This document shows positions 1 through 9,382 of a stretch of DNA of 64,000 nucleotides, piece after piece. The stretch is taken from the NCBI GenBank assembly GCA_030550025.1, contig JAUQQC010000005.1, positions 1 through 64,000 of the forward strand, written 5' to 3'. Source of the DNA: Acidobacteriota bacterium. Lineage in GTDB: Bacteria; Acidobacteriota; Blastocatellia; HR10. The notes under the pieces are model-generated. The model was given only the letters and a program-made list of their open reading frames with translations. It searched no databases and was not told the DNA's origin. How positions within the stretch are numbered: position 1 is the stretch's first letter; the number at the start of each line of letters is the position of its first letter. A program made the position numbers and the translations under genes.

Positions 1-169
1 TGAGGAAGGCGAGCGCCTGCCCCAAGCCGTTGGTCAGAATCATTACCGGCAGCTTCAACACGAGGCCGCGATACTTTCTCTTCACGTCCGCCGGTTTTCG
101 ATCAACCGCCTGGACATCGGCCCACGCCGCTTTGGCCCGCTGTTGTTCTTTCGTCTGTTGGAAACTCAT
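1..169 (-). CDS. cmr5: Cmr5, type III-B small subunit (partial, cut by window edge)
   Basis: Reading the minus strand from the ATG at 169 gives 56 residues starting MSFQQTKEQQRAKAAW and containing KLPVMILTNGLGQALAFL, the helix typical of Cmr5. Cmr5 is the small alpha-helical subunit that lines the Cmr effector filament and helps hold target RNA. The start lies 4 nt after the cmr4 stop codon (TAG at 174-176), so the two are probably cotranslated. The C-terminal half is outside the window, as is cmr6, if this operon carries it. The family call rests on the motif and the operon position. Confidence 0.9.
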   Translation of the reverse strand, partial: MSFQQTKEQQRAKAAWADVQAVDRKPADVKRKYRGLVLKLPVMILTNGLGQALAFL

Positions 170-173
170 GGTA

Positions 174-1118
174 CTAGCCATTGCCTTGTCCCTCCTTTTG
201 TGGCTCCGCATGGAATCGCACGCTGACGATGCCGCGACCGATGGTCGCATCGCCGCCAAGTTGCAGGCGCTTGCCGTTAATCTCGCGCAAGAAATCGAGC
301 ACGGCATCGGCATTCGTTAGCTCAGCGCGATCATCCTTCACCGGATCGTGCGCAAGAACGACGGAGTAAAGAAGCGAATCGGGCAGCAGCGCCTCTTCGT
401 AGAAAAGCCCACCCTTCACGACGGTGCGTTTGTCATTGTCAATTTTGATCCGCGCTTGAACTTCCGTGGAAAGCTTGACGAAATCGCAGAAGGCATTGTC
501 GGGAAGCAGGAGCAGGCTCTTTTTGACTTTGTCCCGCCAGAACGCATATTCGCTCCCGTTAGGGAACGCTTCTTGAGAAAGCCATTCTGCGATGGCGGTC
601 ACCGCGGCAATTGCTTGGAACCCGAACGCATACTCTTCAAGCAGCACCTGATCGCCGGCGGCCACATCGCAACCGGCTTGTACTCCCAATACGGTTTGAT
701 CGTTCGGCGGGGTCGGTACAGTCCAGCCTATGGGGACGCCTGCAATTTGCGCATCGCGGCGAAATCGCTCGAGCACGGTCGGCGAGGTGCAGTAGGCGAA
801 AATCCCCTTCAGCGAACGAACGGGAAAGAGCAGAATCCGCGCATCCGTGAAGGTGACGGCCGCTGCGAATCCGCTTTCTTCCGAACCGATCTTATCCGGC
901 CCGAACGTGAGTTCGATCTTGCGCCTGTTGGTATTATCGGTCAATTTGAACTCGAACCATTCGCGCACGGCGCCTTTCAGGCCGGACGCTTGAATCACCG
1001 GAAAGTCGGTGTACTTTTCTCGTTGAATGGGCAGGTCCACGACGCCGAGGCTCGTGCCGCTGCCGGCATGAAGCGACGTTTCGGTGTAAAGAAACATCAA
1101 CGTGGCTTTCTTGAACAT
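174..1118 (-). CDS. cmr4: Cmr4, type III-B RAMP backbone subunit
   Basis: This is the Cas7-type RAMP protein that forms the backbone of the Cmr complex. In the family it supplies the aspartates that cut target RNA at 6-nt intervals. The N-terminus MFKKATLMFLYTETSLHAGS followed by a Gly-rich stretch and PVIQASGLKGAVR is characteristic of Cmr4. The length, about 314 residues, is normal. The ATG at 1118 has an AGGAG about 10 nt upstream. ATG 1127 and GTG 1124 are in-frame alternatives, and all of them lie at or over the end of cmr3, indicating translational coupling. Confidence 0.93.
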   Translation of the reverse strand: MFKKATLMFLYTETSLHAGSGTSLGVVDLPIQREKYTDFPVIQASGLKGAVREWFEFKLTDNTNRRKIELTFGPDKIGSEESGFAAAVTFTDARILLFPVRSLKGIFAYCTSPTVLERFRRDAQIAGVPIGWTVPTPPNDQTVLGVQAGCDVAAGDQVLLEEYAFGFQAIAAVTAIAEWLSQEAFPNGSEYAFWRDKVKKSLLLLPDNAFCDFVKLSTEVQARIKIDNDKRTVVKGGLFYEEALLPDSLLYSVVLAHDPVKDDRAELTNADAVLDFLREINGKRLQLGGDATIGRGIVSVRFHAEPQKEGQGNG

Positions 1119-1120
1119 AG

Positions 1121-2311
1121 TCACCATGCTCCTATGAGAGAGTGCCCGAACCCCTGTCGAGCGGTTTCGGGAAAAGTCTCCGAATCTTCGGAGACGGACC
1201 TTTCGTGGAAGGCCTCGATGACTGCATCGGCGTCGCCCTCCAGAAGCTCGAAGAAGTAGACGCTCCCGGCGGGGACGAAGCGATGAACAGGTTTAGGGAA
1301 CTGCTTGACCAGATCGAATCCGCCGATGCCGACGGGCTTGCCGAGCGCTGCGGCGAGGAGTTTGACGCACACGTTTCCGCGAGAGCCTTCGAGCGTCTGC
1401 TCGTCAATCCATCCGGGGCGCCAGCCATGCTCAAACAGCGCGGGAGTTGCGAGCACCAGCTTGAACCTGCGGCGCTCCTGGATTCGTTGCTTGATACGGT
1501 CCAGTGACAGCGTTGAAACCCGCGCCGGTTGATAATGAGCCGGACGGCGATCCCCGCCCAGGTTGATCAATCCAGAATCCGGCAGAAGCTGTGTCCCATG
1601 AAACTCAGCAAAAAAGCCGACGCCGTGCTTGAGCCGAAGGTATTCGACGCTGTAAAGCAAGCCTTCGCGCACCGACCGGCGAGCGCGATCCCGCGCGATG
1701 CCGGTTCGCTCTTCTCGCGTGAAGATCACTTCGCCGATGTGATCTCCGCTGATGACCTCTTCGGCTCCGAAAAACGAATCCGATGAATCCGGCTCATCAG
1801 TCAGATACCGCTGCATTCCTTTTTCGGTGAGCCAACCCGCGGCCGCTTCAAGATGTACGTCTTTCGCGAGCCAAAGATGTCGGAGCCCCGCAGGGAGATT
1901 CGTCTGAACAGGAACTCCGTCAGCCGGTTTCAGGAGCGCGAGCCGTCCCGTGCCTTTGACTTCAGCCACATCCTGCGGCATGGGATAGAGCAATTCCACC
2001 GAAATCGCCTGCTCATGGGAATCCCCTGATTCTCGCTTTCGCGCGACGAGCAGGCGGCGAAGTTCAAGCGTGCCGAAACGCGTTGGCGAACCGATCTCTG
2101 CGACTAATTCCGGCGGAACGCCCTTCCCTTCCCTGAACGCCTCGAAGCGACCGAAACGATGGCTCAATAGGTGAGATCGAATCGCCGCATAGACGGTTGA
2201 CGGCGGCGGCGGGAAGACGCTCCGCGCCAGATGATCCTCGCCGCCGGTGAAAGGCTTGCTTTCCCGGAAAAGCAATACATCGAGCGGTTCGATGAAAATC
2301 GCCTTGTTCAT
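1121..2311 (-). CDS. cmr3: Cmr3, type III-B Cas5-like RAMP subunit
   Basis: The 396-residue product begins MNKAIFIEPLDVLLFRESKP followed by FTGGEDHLARS and PPPPSTVYAAIRS, the hallmark N-terminus of Cmr3. Cmr3 pairs with Cmr2 at the foot of the complex and holds the 5-prime handle of the crRNA. A Gly-rich stretch (GKPVGIGGFDL) lies near residue 330. The ATG overlaps the cmr2 stop as ATGA, so the two are translationally coupled. The 3-prime end abuts the cmr4 start region. Confidence 0.93.
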   Translation of the reverse strand: MNKAIFIEPLDVLLFRESKPFTGGEDHLARSVFPPPPSTVYAAIRSHLLSHRFGRFEAFREGKGVPPELVAEIGSPTRFGTLELRRLLVARKRESGDSHEQAISVELLYPMPQDVAEVKGTGRLALLKPADGVPVQTNLPAGLRHLWLAKDVHLEAAAGWLTEKGMQRYLTDEPDSSDSFFGAEEVISGDHIGEVIFTREERTGIARDRARRSVREGLLYSVEYLRLKHGVGFFAEFHGTQLLPDSGLINLGGDRRPAHYQPARVSTLSLDRIKQRIQERRRFKLVLATPALFEHGWRPGWIDEQTLEGSRGNVCVKLLAAALGKPVGIGGFDLVKQFPKPVHRFVPAGSVYFFELLEGDADAVIEAFHERSVSEDSETFPETARQGFGHSLIGAW

Positions 2312-5115
2312 CGGTTCTCCTCCCGACTGAGGAACACCGCGAGGTCTAAAAACTTGCCGAGATCGTCAAGCGAGACTCCCCGCTCAAAAAGCCGCAAAAG
2401 CCCTTCGTCGAGCAGCCGACGGCTGATCTCACTCTTCTCATCCTTTGACAGCCGCCCGTTAAGATGACGACCGAGCAGGCGATGCGCCTCTTTCGCGACG
2501 GCTTCTTGGGGAAGGTCCGAGAGCGCCCAGGCTTCTTCGCGGAAGACATAAGCGAATTTCGGCGACACGTCGTCTCTCGAAAAGGCATCGCGCCACTGGA
2601 TCAAGCACTGGAGCGTATCAACGTGCACGGAACCGTCTCTCTCGTAATACCACTTCGCGCCGAAAGATTCATGGCCGCCCGACCGCTTCATGAGCGCAAT
2701 GGAGAACGCATTGCGACCGATCGCGTCTTTGGCTCGCTTCTCCTCTGCTCGCGCGGCGTTGAGCGTTTGACCGAGGTCTTGCATGTGGTGGGCGATGGCC
2801 ACGCCCACGCTGGCCGTCGCCGTCATGCCCATCGTGAGCTGGAATCCCGTCTCCGTTCGGACAAATCCGGAACCAGTGATCCAGTCCACCTGGTTCTCAT
2901 CGCCCGTGAGCGCGCCGGTGAAGAAGGCGCGCAGTTTGCGCATCACCTCCGGCAGATCGCGGAGCGAGACGAACGCCATCACGTCATCGCCACCGGCATA
3001 GATCAACTTGCCGAGGTGCTCCTCTTCGACGATGCGGCGGGCGGTCGAGAGCGAGAAGTCGCGCAGGGCCTTGCTGATGGCTAGATGCAGCGACGGATTA
3101 AGCGGGCGCGGCATCAGCCCGAGCTTTTGCCACTCGCTGCTTGTCTTCAGCTCGTTCCACACGTTCGGGTGAAGGATGTCTTGCAATCGCGGGGCGAATT
3201 CACCGGCCAGCCATTTCCCCATATGATCGCCGTCCATCACCAGAGCGGCGTAGTAGCGAGACGGCGCGCCGAGACCATTCCGCTTGGCGAAATCGAGCAG
3301 CTCGGCGAGTCCCTCCAAAGCCTCCTTCCGCGCAGACTCCAGGCCGGCAGGATCATCCCTCCACCTCTCGGTCAGCTCACGTTGAAGGTCTCGCTTGTTG
3401 AAGGATTCCTCGAAGAGCCAATCTCCATCCAGTCGGGCGAAGTCCCAAGGCAGATCGGGCATCTTCTTGTGAGCACGAGCCGCCGCTTCCGCCATCTTTG
3501 GAAGAGGCGCGCTCTTTGCCCGGTCATCCCCTAGAAGGGTTCGCACACACGTCGTATAGCGGTTCAACACCCCAAAGAGTTTCATATCTCCCTTCGAGAG
3601 CGCCTCGACGATTCGTCGCTTGAAAGGCGAGGTCGCGACGGTGCTGGTCGAAGGAAAAGACGTTTCGATGTCCCATCCGAGCCCTCCGTCTTCCTCAGAG
3701 GCTTTGAAATAATAAGCCGCCGCCAATCGTTTGGTGAGCGCAATGGCGCTCAATCGCTCGCCGCTGCGAAGCATTGGGAGTCGAGGAATCATTCGCCTAT
3801 TCCAAAACTCACGGAGCTTGCCGAAATCTGCATGCTCGGCCAGATGCACCGGCTCAAGCTCCGCAATCATCGTGCACTTGAAATGCGGCTCAACTTGCCC
3901 GGCGAAATCGCGCGTGGCCTTTCGACTCCCCAGGCCGCGTTCGGTCAGCGCATAGAGCTTGCTGTAGCAGGTGCCGATGTTCGGCGTGTAGCCCGTCTTC
4001 TCGTACTGCTCGACGATCGAAGCGAACTCCCACGGTTCTTGCATCGGCTGACACCACGTCTTGAAGGTTTCGAGAAACTGCCTGTAATCCTCTCCCCACG
4101 GAAGCACGGCCCAGTAGGTCTCCAGGAAGTTTTCGGTCTGCCGCCGCCAGATGTTCTCCCACTCGCTGTCTGGCGTGATACCGGCTTCGCGCTCGACGCG
4201 CTTTTTGACAGTGTAGCAGATGGTTTTGAAAACCTCGCGCACTCTCTCGTCAACTTGTCGAGCGAGTTCGGCTGCCTCATCCGCGGGCAGGATAGCCAGG
4301 AAGCGATTGGGAAGCGTCGGCGCAGAGAGTTTCTCCTTGCTTGGTTCCTCGATGAACTTCAGCCCTTTCTCCTCGATCAGCCAGAGATCGGCGAAGGGTT
4401 GCCCGCACAGGTCGGGAAAGATGATCGAATCCGGCCCCCATGCCTCAGCAACGACTTTCATCGCCTGCCAGGAGAGAAACGAGAGCAAGTAGCTGCCCGC
4501 CCAAAGGTCTTGCGTTTTTCGCGCCGCCGCGATGAAGCTCTGAACCGGTCCGAGAGCGAAAAGGAGAAATGCAGGTTCCGGCAAGGCCGCCGCGATGGCT
4601 GACGTGACGCGGCGATGCTCCCAGATGGAATGATCGGACACGCGCGTATCGGCCGGAAGCACTTCCCAGAGCTGTCCCATGCCATCCTGTTTCCGCTTGG
4701 CTTCAAGCAGGGGAAGCAGCTCGCGCCAGAGCGAGAGATAGAGCTTCTCCAGGTCACCGCCGTAGGTTTGGGACAACTCATCGAACACCTCGTCCACCGA
4801 AGCCATGACGGCGCGATGATCCACCGTCGCAAGCGATTGAATGGGGAATTGCTTGCCCGAGAGCGGGTGAACGATGAGCGGATTCTGAGGCCAATCGGTC
4901 GGAAAGCCCCGGAGGCTCACGCGATCGGCAGCCGAGGCGATGCGATCGGCCGTTTTGACTTCGTCCGGGATCACTCCCTCAAGCCCGAGTTTTTCCATCA
5001 ACTCCTTGGCCCGCCCCTCATGCCCGCCGTTGATCGTGCGTCCTAAGATGAGCGCCTTCTCCGGCGGATCATGGAGCAGGGCGCGAATTTTGCGAAGCAA
5101 GACGTCTCGGTTCAT
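2308..5115 (-). CDS. cmr2: Cmr2 (Cas10), large subunit with HD and GGDD motifs
   Basis: The 935-residue Cas10-family protein is the signature subunit of type III systems. An HD pair sits at residues 15-16 (LLHDPPEKAL), as expected for the N-terminal nuclease domain. The cyclase motif GGDD lies at residues 708-711 (LIYAGGDDVMAFV), so cyclic oligoadenylate synthesis should be possible. Between them, the region usually holding a four-Cys zinc ribbon shows only isolated cysteines (TCYS and FKCT), with no CxxC pair. The ATG at 5115 overlaps the cmr1 stop as ATGA. A TTG at 5121 is a less likely start. Confidence 0.95.
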   Translation of the reverse strand: MNRDVLLRKIRALLHDPPEKALILGRTINGGHEGRAKELMEKLGLEGVIPDEVKTADRIASAADRVSLRGFPTDWPQNPLIVHPLSGKQFPIQSLATVDHRAVMASVDEVFDELSQTYGGDLEKLYLSLWRELLPLLEAKRKQDGMGQLWEVLPADTRVSDHSIWEHRRVTSAIAAALPEPAFLLFALGPVQSFIAAARKTQDLWAGSYLLSFLSWQAMKVVAEAWGPDSIIFPDLCGQPFADLWLIEEKGLKFIEEPSKEKLSAPTLPNRFLAILPADEAAELARQVDERVREVFKTICYTVKKRVEREAGITPDSEWENIWRRQTENFLETYWAVLPWGEDYRQFLETFKTWCQPMQEPWEFASIVEQYEKTGYTPNIGTCYSKLYALTERGLGSRKATRDFAGQVEPHFKCTMIAELEPVHLAEHADFGKLREFWNRRMIPRLPMLRSGERLSAIALTKRLAAAYYFKASEEDGGLGWDIETSFPSTSTVATSPFKRRIVEALSKGDMKLFGVLNRYTTCVRTLLGDDRAKSAPLPKMAEAAARAHKKMPDLPWDFARLDGDWLFEESFNKRDLQRELTERWRDDPAGLESARKEALEGLAELLDFAKRNGLGAPSRYYAALVMDGDHMGKWLAGEFAPRLQDILHPNVWNELKTSSEWQKLGLMPRPLNPSLHLAISKALRDFSLSTARRIVEEEHLGKLIYAGGDDVMAFVSLRDLPEVMRKLRAFFTGALTGDENQVDWITGSGFVRTETGFQLTMGMTATASVGVAIAHHMQDLGQTLNAARAEEKRAKDAIGRNAFSIALMKRSGGHESFGAKWYYERDGSVHVDTLQCLIQWRDAFSRDDVSPKFAYVFREEAWALSDLPQEAVAKEAHRLLGRHLNGRLSKDEKSEISRRLLDEGLLRLFERGVSLDDLGKFLDLAVFLSREENR

Positions 5116-6317
5116 AACCAATTCCTCACATCAAGACGACCGCCAAACTGATCGCGAAACTGCTCGATCAAGCTTTGCTGGAGGGCAGCCGTCGGGGGAG
5201 CAAATAACTGCGGCCTCTGTTTTGCTCCCTTCGACTGGTCTTTGATCCTGAGCTTCTCGCCGCTCGGCAGGAAAGACGCTTTGAAGTAGATCAACACCAG
5301 GGCGATTTCCCCACCTTCCAACTTGACGAAGCGAAACAGTAGCGGCGAGGCTCGCCGGGTGAAGTGTTGCGTCTCGACCATCGCCTGCTTGCCGGGCGCC
5401 GAACGATAGCGAAATTGCAGCGGCAGTCCGAAGGCCGGCCGCTGCAATGTCGGCGAGCGACCGGCCTTCAAGTAATCGTCCAACACGGAGGGGTAATCGG
5501 GATTGCGTTTATGCCGAAATTGCTGGAATTGCTTTCCCACTTGTTCCATTGCACCGAGAGCGTTGCTCCACGTGCTCTGAATGATCCAGATGTCTGCGTA
5601 ATCTGGATGAAGGATAGGAAAGTCCACGCTGCCGCTCGGTGCTTTCGTCGCGAGCGAGTTCAGTCGCGCGACGAGATCGCGAACTTCTTTCAAGCCGTTT
5701 TCCAGATGCCCTTTCAAGGCCTCCGGGCTGCTGACGCCGGCCATCGTAAAGTTGGGAAGACCTGCTAAAATCCCTTCACCGCCTCTCACCTCCTTCACCT
5801 GCACATCCCCGCCGCCGCGTCGTGCGCGCGTCCCGATCCCTCCGAGATGTGTCCAGCACCAGAGGGCGCAGGCGGCGAGCTTCAACACCCTGTCAGCGTC
5901 CTTGTTGAATGAGGAAAACTCCAGCGTGAAGGTCGTCCCGACATCGGCGTAGGGACGCTCGTTTCCGCCGAGCTGCGTCGAGTAGAGCAAATAGGTCAGT
6001 CCGGGGCGACGAGTCTCCTTCTTCGTCCTGTCGTATCCCAGATCAAGCTCGCTGTTTTGCTTGATTCGCCCGCCGGCCCAACGAATGTCCTTGACCCTGA
6101 CGAGTACAGGAGACCCGCGCTCCTCTTTTCCGAAGACCTGGCTCTCCAGCTCGTGAAGTCTGTCCGGTCGCGTGACGCCTAACCCACCGAGCAGCGCGCG
6201 ATACCAATAGCGCAATTGTCCTCGGATACTGGCGGCGCGAAGCTCGACCGCGTTTTGGTCATTGCCCGACAAAAACAGCGGCGTGACGGTCTCCAGCGTG
6301 ATGCTCACTTTTTTCAT
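5112..6317 (-). CDS. cmr1: Cmr1, type III-B RAMP subunit
   Basis: The 401-residue product starts MKKVSITLETVTPLFLSGND and continues with ELRAASIRGQLRYWYRALLG, the signature of Cmr1. Cmr1 caps the Cmr complex next to Cmr6 and contacts the 3-prime part of the crRNA. I chose ATG 6317 because GGAGG precedes it by about 5 nt; ATG 6329 is possible. A second RAMP-like fold with Gly-rich segments follows after residue 130. It lies 89 nt downstream of cas6 and overlaps cmr2 by 4 nt. Confidence 0.93.
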   Translation of the reverse strand: MKKVSITLETVTPLFLSGNDQNAVELRAASIRGQLRYWYRALLGGLGVTRPDRLHELESQVFGKEERGSPVLVRVKDIRWAGGRIKQNSELDLGYDRTKKETRRPGLTYLLYSTQLGGNERPYADVGTTFTLEFSSFNKDADRVLKLAACALWCWTHLGGIGTRARRGGGDVQVKEVRGGEGILAGLPNFTMAGVSSPEALKGHLENGLKEVRDLVARLNSLATKAPSGSVDFPILHPDYADIWIIQSTWSNALGAMEQVGKQFQQFRHKRNPDYPSVLDDYLKAGRSPTLQRPAFGLPLQFRYRSAPGKQAMVETQHFTRRASPLLFRFVKLEGGEIALVLIYFKASFLPSGEKLRIKDQSKGAKQRPQLFAPPTAALQQSLIEQFRDQFGGRLDVRNWL

Positions 6318-6406
6318 CTTCGCCTCCATGCGGAACCGAATTTATCAGAGCTGATCTTTACCCTTCCACAGCAACAACGTTGCCGCAATCCTTTTGCCGT
6401 CCTGGG

Positions 6407-7447
6407 TTAGGAGGCCGTGGTCGTCGCATCGAGCGCAGAGTGAACCCCAGAGGCTTTGAGCTCATACTTCCCGAGCCCGAAAGTCGTGCCGGTGCCGACG
6501 TGCAAGAGTTCGCCGGCGATGAGAAGCGGGAGGAAATCGGCTCGCGCGTCCCCCTTCAGCTCGTATTCGACTTCGCCGACGAATCCGCCCAGGCGCATCT
6601 TCGTCCGCTGTCGGTGGGAGTAGCGCTCCCAATCGCACCAGGTGAGGGCTTGATGGAGTGTGGGGACAGCCCGCGCGCGTTCGATTAAGGCGCGATGGTC
6701 GAGCGTTCGAGTCTCGTCCCCGTGCACGAGCATGAGCTGCCAGAGTCGCCGCAGCAAACTGCGCACGAGTAGGTCGAAAGGAAGCTCGCTCTGCAAATCT
6801 CCACCGATGCGCACGCGCGTGGGAGTCAGGAAGCGGAGCCGCACGCGCTCCAGTGCGTGGTCGCTGAACTGAAGTTGCCGTGCCCGGATGAACATATCCA
6901 AACGCTGCTCATCCGCCTCCCAGAGGAAGCGATTGGACGGACCATTATAGATCGTGGAGGTGCGACCGTCGGCCTCGCGTTGGCAAACCGTTTCCAGAGC
7001 GAAGCGGGCGCGTCCTCGTCCGACGCCCGCGCGCCCAGCCCATTCCACAGCGAGGATCACGTGGGGCAGATAGGTCACGGCTCGCCCAAGCAATAACAAG
7101 CCAAAGGTCACCGTCTCGCCTGCCATATAGCGCTCTTTCTCCTCAGGTGGGGGCTCCAGCACGTAGGGGTGCGGCGCATGCCGCTGCCCGCGAAATGCGG
7201 GCACTTCAGCCGGCGGCGATGTCTCGAACACATAAGGGTAACTGCAGCTCGAACGCACCAAGCACAATTCGCATTGTCCATCGGGGCGAATGCACACAGC
7301 GCGCTTGAAGGCCCAGCCTAAGGCGCCACGCAGGGTTGAACCTTTGAAGCGTGGGAGCCACGCTTCTTCTTGCACGCGCCAGGTGAACTCGAAAAACCCC
7401 AAGCGCAGCGCGCGAGCGAAACTCAGGATGTCCGGTCTGGTCTCCAT
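6407..7447 (-). CDS. cas6: Cas6 pre-crRNA processing endoribonuclease
   Basis: The 346-residue RAMP protein should cut pre-crRNA within the repeats. The C-terminal Gly-rich loop (LHVGTGTTFGLGKYEL, about residues 315-330) is the typical Cas6 motif. An N-terminal Cys cluster (CELCLVRSSCSYPYVFE, near residue 60) is found in the Cas6 subfamily with the PF10040-type C-terminal domain. The start ATG has GGAG 8 nt upstream. It is the first gene of the cmr operon. No CRISPR array was seen nearby, so the crRNA source must lie outside the window. Confidence 0.9.
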   Translation of the reverse strand: METRPDILSFARALRLGFFEFTWRVQEEAWLPRFKGSTLRGALGWAFKRAVCIRPDGQCELCLVRSSCSYPYVFETSPPAEVPAFRGQRHAPHPYVLEPPPEEKERYMAGETVTFGLLLLGRAVTYLPHVILAVEWAGRAGVGRGRARFALETVCQREADGRTSTIYNGPSNRFLWEADEQRLDMFIRARQLQFSDHALERVRLRFLTPTRVRIGGDLQSELPFDLLVRSLLRRLWQLMLVHGDETRTLDHRALIERARAVPTLHQALTWCDWERYSHRQRTKMRLGGFVGEVEYELKGDARADFLPLLIAGELLHVGTGTTFGLGKYELKASGVHSALDATTTAS

Positions 7448-7644
7448 TAGAGGAACTCCCGCTCGTCTCCGCAGCTCATCGGTGTCTCCGCTTGAAGGGC
7501 CATGCGAACGAGAACAGGAACCACGTGCTTTCGCGAGCGCTCAATTCCGCGCATCTCTGAGCCACCAGATTCGCGAACGAGGCGGTCCCAGGATCCGCGC
7601 TCTTAGTACGCCGTCACCTCACCGTGCGGTGAAATGACGCCGTA

Positions 7645-7674
7645 ATTTTACAGAGAAGCGCGAGCATGCGTCAA
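7645..7674 (-). promoter_or_regulatory. Predicted promoter of the cas6-cmr operon
   Basis: On the minus strand TTGACG (7674-7669) and TAAAAT (7650-7645) are separated by 18 nt, close to the sigma70 consensus. It lies about 200 nt upstream of cas6, so a long untranslated leader is predicted. Confidence 0.6.
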
Positions 7675-7692
7675 TCGCTTCTTCCGTGTCGA

Positions 7693-7722
7693 TTGACGCT
7701 GCGGACTCCGAGTCGGTATGAT
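7693..7722 (+). promoter_or_regulatory. Predicted promoter of the esterase gene
   Basis: TTGACG (7693-7698), an 18-nt spacer and TATGAT (7717-7722) lie 32 nt upstream of the ATG at 7755. The element is divergent from the cas6 promoter, with 18 bp between the two -35 boxes. Confidence 0.6.
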
Positions 7723-7754
7723 CTCGCCCTCGGAATCGAATACGGGAAGGAGCG

Positions 7755-9302
7755 ATGAAGGCGGTGTGGCGGAAGGTTGTGTGGCTTGCATTCATCGTTG
7801 CTCTTCATGGTCACGGGTCCTCGAGCTCCTCCTCGCTGCGGTTTGAAGTGAGGATGGCGTCTGGGCTTCTGGAGACTCCGCAAACGGGGCGCCTGCTTTT
7901 GGTCCTCAGTTCGCGACCGGAGCCCGAACCGCGTTTCGCCATTGGGCGCCCGGGACTCAAGGGACCATCCGTCTTCGGACGCGATGTTCGGGATTTCGGA
8001 CCTGGGCAGGTGGCCATTCTGGACGAGACGGCGATTGGAGTGCCGATCGAGCGCCTCTCGCAGGTTTCGCCGGGGGAGTATTTCGCGCAAGCCGTGTTCA
8101 TGTGGAATCCCGATCTCCGGCGGCCAGACGCGCCCGGTAACCTATATAGCGACCCGCGACGTATTCGACTCGATCCCGCGCGCGGCGGCACATTTCGCCT
8201 GGAGCTGACGCACAAGATTCCTGAGGAATCGCCCGAGGAGACCGAGTACGTGAAATTCGTGAAGATCCCCTCTCGGCTCCTCAGCGCGTTTCACGGTCGG
8301 CCCATCTATTTGCGCGCCGGAGTGATTCTACCCCGCGATTATGCGCGCGAGCCCGAACGCCGCTATCCCTTGCGCGTACACATTGGGGGATATGGCACGC
8401 GGTACACGAACGTGCTTCGGATGATGGCCGAGGGTTCGGAATTCCGGCGCGCGTGGCTTGCGGAGGATGCGCCGCGAATGCTCCTGCTGCATTTGGATGG
8501 GGCTGGTCCTTATGGAGATCCCTACTACGTGAACTCGGCGAACAACGGTCCGTACGGCGATGCGCTCGTTCAGGAGCTGATCCCGTATGTGGAGCAGACG
8601 TTTCGCGCGATCGGTCGGCCGGAGGCGCGCGTGCTCGATGGAGGGTCAACGGGCGGTTGGGTCGCCCTCGCGCTTCAAATTTTCTATCCCGACTTCTTCA
8701 CCGGCGCGTGGGCGTACTGTCCCGACAGCGTGGACTTCCGCGCCTTTCAACTCCTCAACATCTACGAGGATGAAAACGCCTATGTGAACCGCTACGGATT
8801 CGAGCGACCGAGCGCGCGCGATCTGCAGGGCGATGTGCGCTTCACGATGCGGCACGAGTGTCAGGTGGAGAACGTCATGGGCTTGGGCGACAGCTACACG
8901 ATGTCGGGCGGACAATGGGGGGCATGGAATGCCGTCTACGGTCCGCGCGGCGCCGACGGGCGTCCGGTCCCGCTCTGGGACCCGAAGACGGGACGGATCA
9001 ATCGCCAGGTGGTCGAGCATTGGAAGGCCTACGATCTACGCCTCGTCCTGGAGCGGAATTGGTCGACGCTCGGTCCGAAGCTGCGGGGGAAACTCCGCAT
9101 TTGGATGGGAGAGGCCGACGATTACTTCCTCAACAATGCCGTTTACCGGCTGGAAGACTTTCTGAAGCGAGCCGATCCCCCGGCCGATGCGCGGATCGTT
9201 TACGGGCCACGTCACGGCCACTGCTGGCGCGGAGCGAGCGAGCGCGAGATCATGCGAGAGATGGCCGACGCGATCGAGCGGGCTCTTGGCCATTGGCGTT
9301 GA
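7755..9302 (+). CDS. Secreted putative esterase (alpha/beta hydrolase, PF00756-like)
   Basis: The 515-residue protein begins with a Lys/Arg-hydrophobic-Ser-rich leader that looks like a signal peptide (about residues 1-25). The C-terminal two thirds resembles the esterase D/enterochelin esterase family. It has an oxyanion-like HIGGYG near residue 210 and a nucleophile elbow GGSTGG with Ser298. A likely acid lies in GEADDYF, and a late His in RHGHCW may complete the triad. About 180 N-terminal residues form a separate beta-rich region. GGAAGGAG precedes the ATG. The substrate cannot be told. Confidence 0.75.
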   Translation: MKAVWRKVVWLAFIVALHGHGSSSSSSLRFEVRMASGLLETPQTGRLLLVLSSRPEPEPRFAIGRPGLKGPSVFGRDVRDFGPGQVAILDETAIGVPIERLSQVSPGEYFAQAVFMWNPDLRRPDAPGNLYSDPRRIRLDPARGGTFRLELTHKIPEESPEETEYVKFVKIPSRLLSAFHGRPIYLRAGVILPRDYAREPERRYPLRVHIGGYGTRYTNVLRMMAEGSEFRRAWLAEDAPRMLLLHLDGAGPYGDPYYVNSANNGPYGDALVQELIPYVEQTFRAIGRPEARVLDGGSTGGWVALALQIFYPDFFTGAWAYCPDSVDFRAFQLLNIYEDENAYVNRYGFERPSARDLQGDVRFTMRHECQVENVMGLGDSYTMSGGQWGAWNAVYGPRGADGRPVPLWDPKTGRINRQVVEHWKAYDLRLVLERNWSTLGPKLRGKLRIWMGEADDYFLNNAVYRLEDFLKRADPPADARIVYGPRHGHCWRGASEREIMREMADAIERALGHWR

Positions 9303-9382
9303 CAGAGATCGCCTCGATGTGCCATCAATTAACGGTTGTGACGAATCCGCAACGGAATAAGCGAAGGCGAGGAGGAGAACAA

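Larger units (their letters stand above)
7448..7754. other. Intergenic region between cas6 and the esterase gene
   Basis: This is 307 bp between two divergent genes. I see no CRISPR repeat and no credible small ORF. It holds two back-to-back sigma70-like promoters (7645-7674 minus, 7693-7722 plus). The minus promoter leaves a leader of about 190 nt before cas6 with no recognised structure. Confidence 0.7.

Noticed and set aside
7448-7754. CRISPR array next to cas6
   Set aside because: No direct repeat of 24-40 bp recurs in this gap or elsewhere in the cas region.
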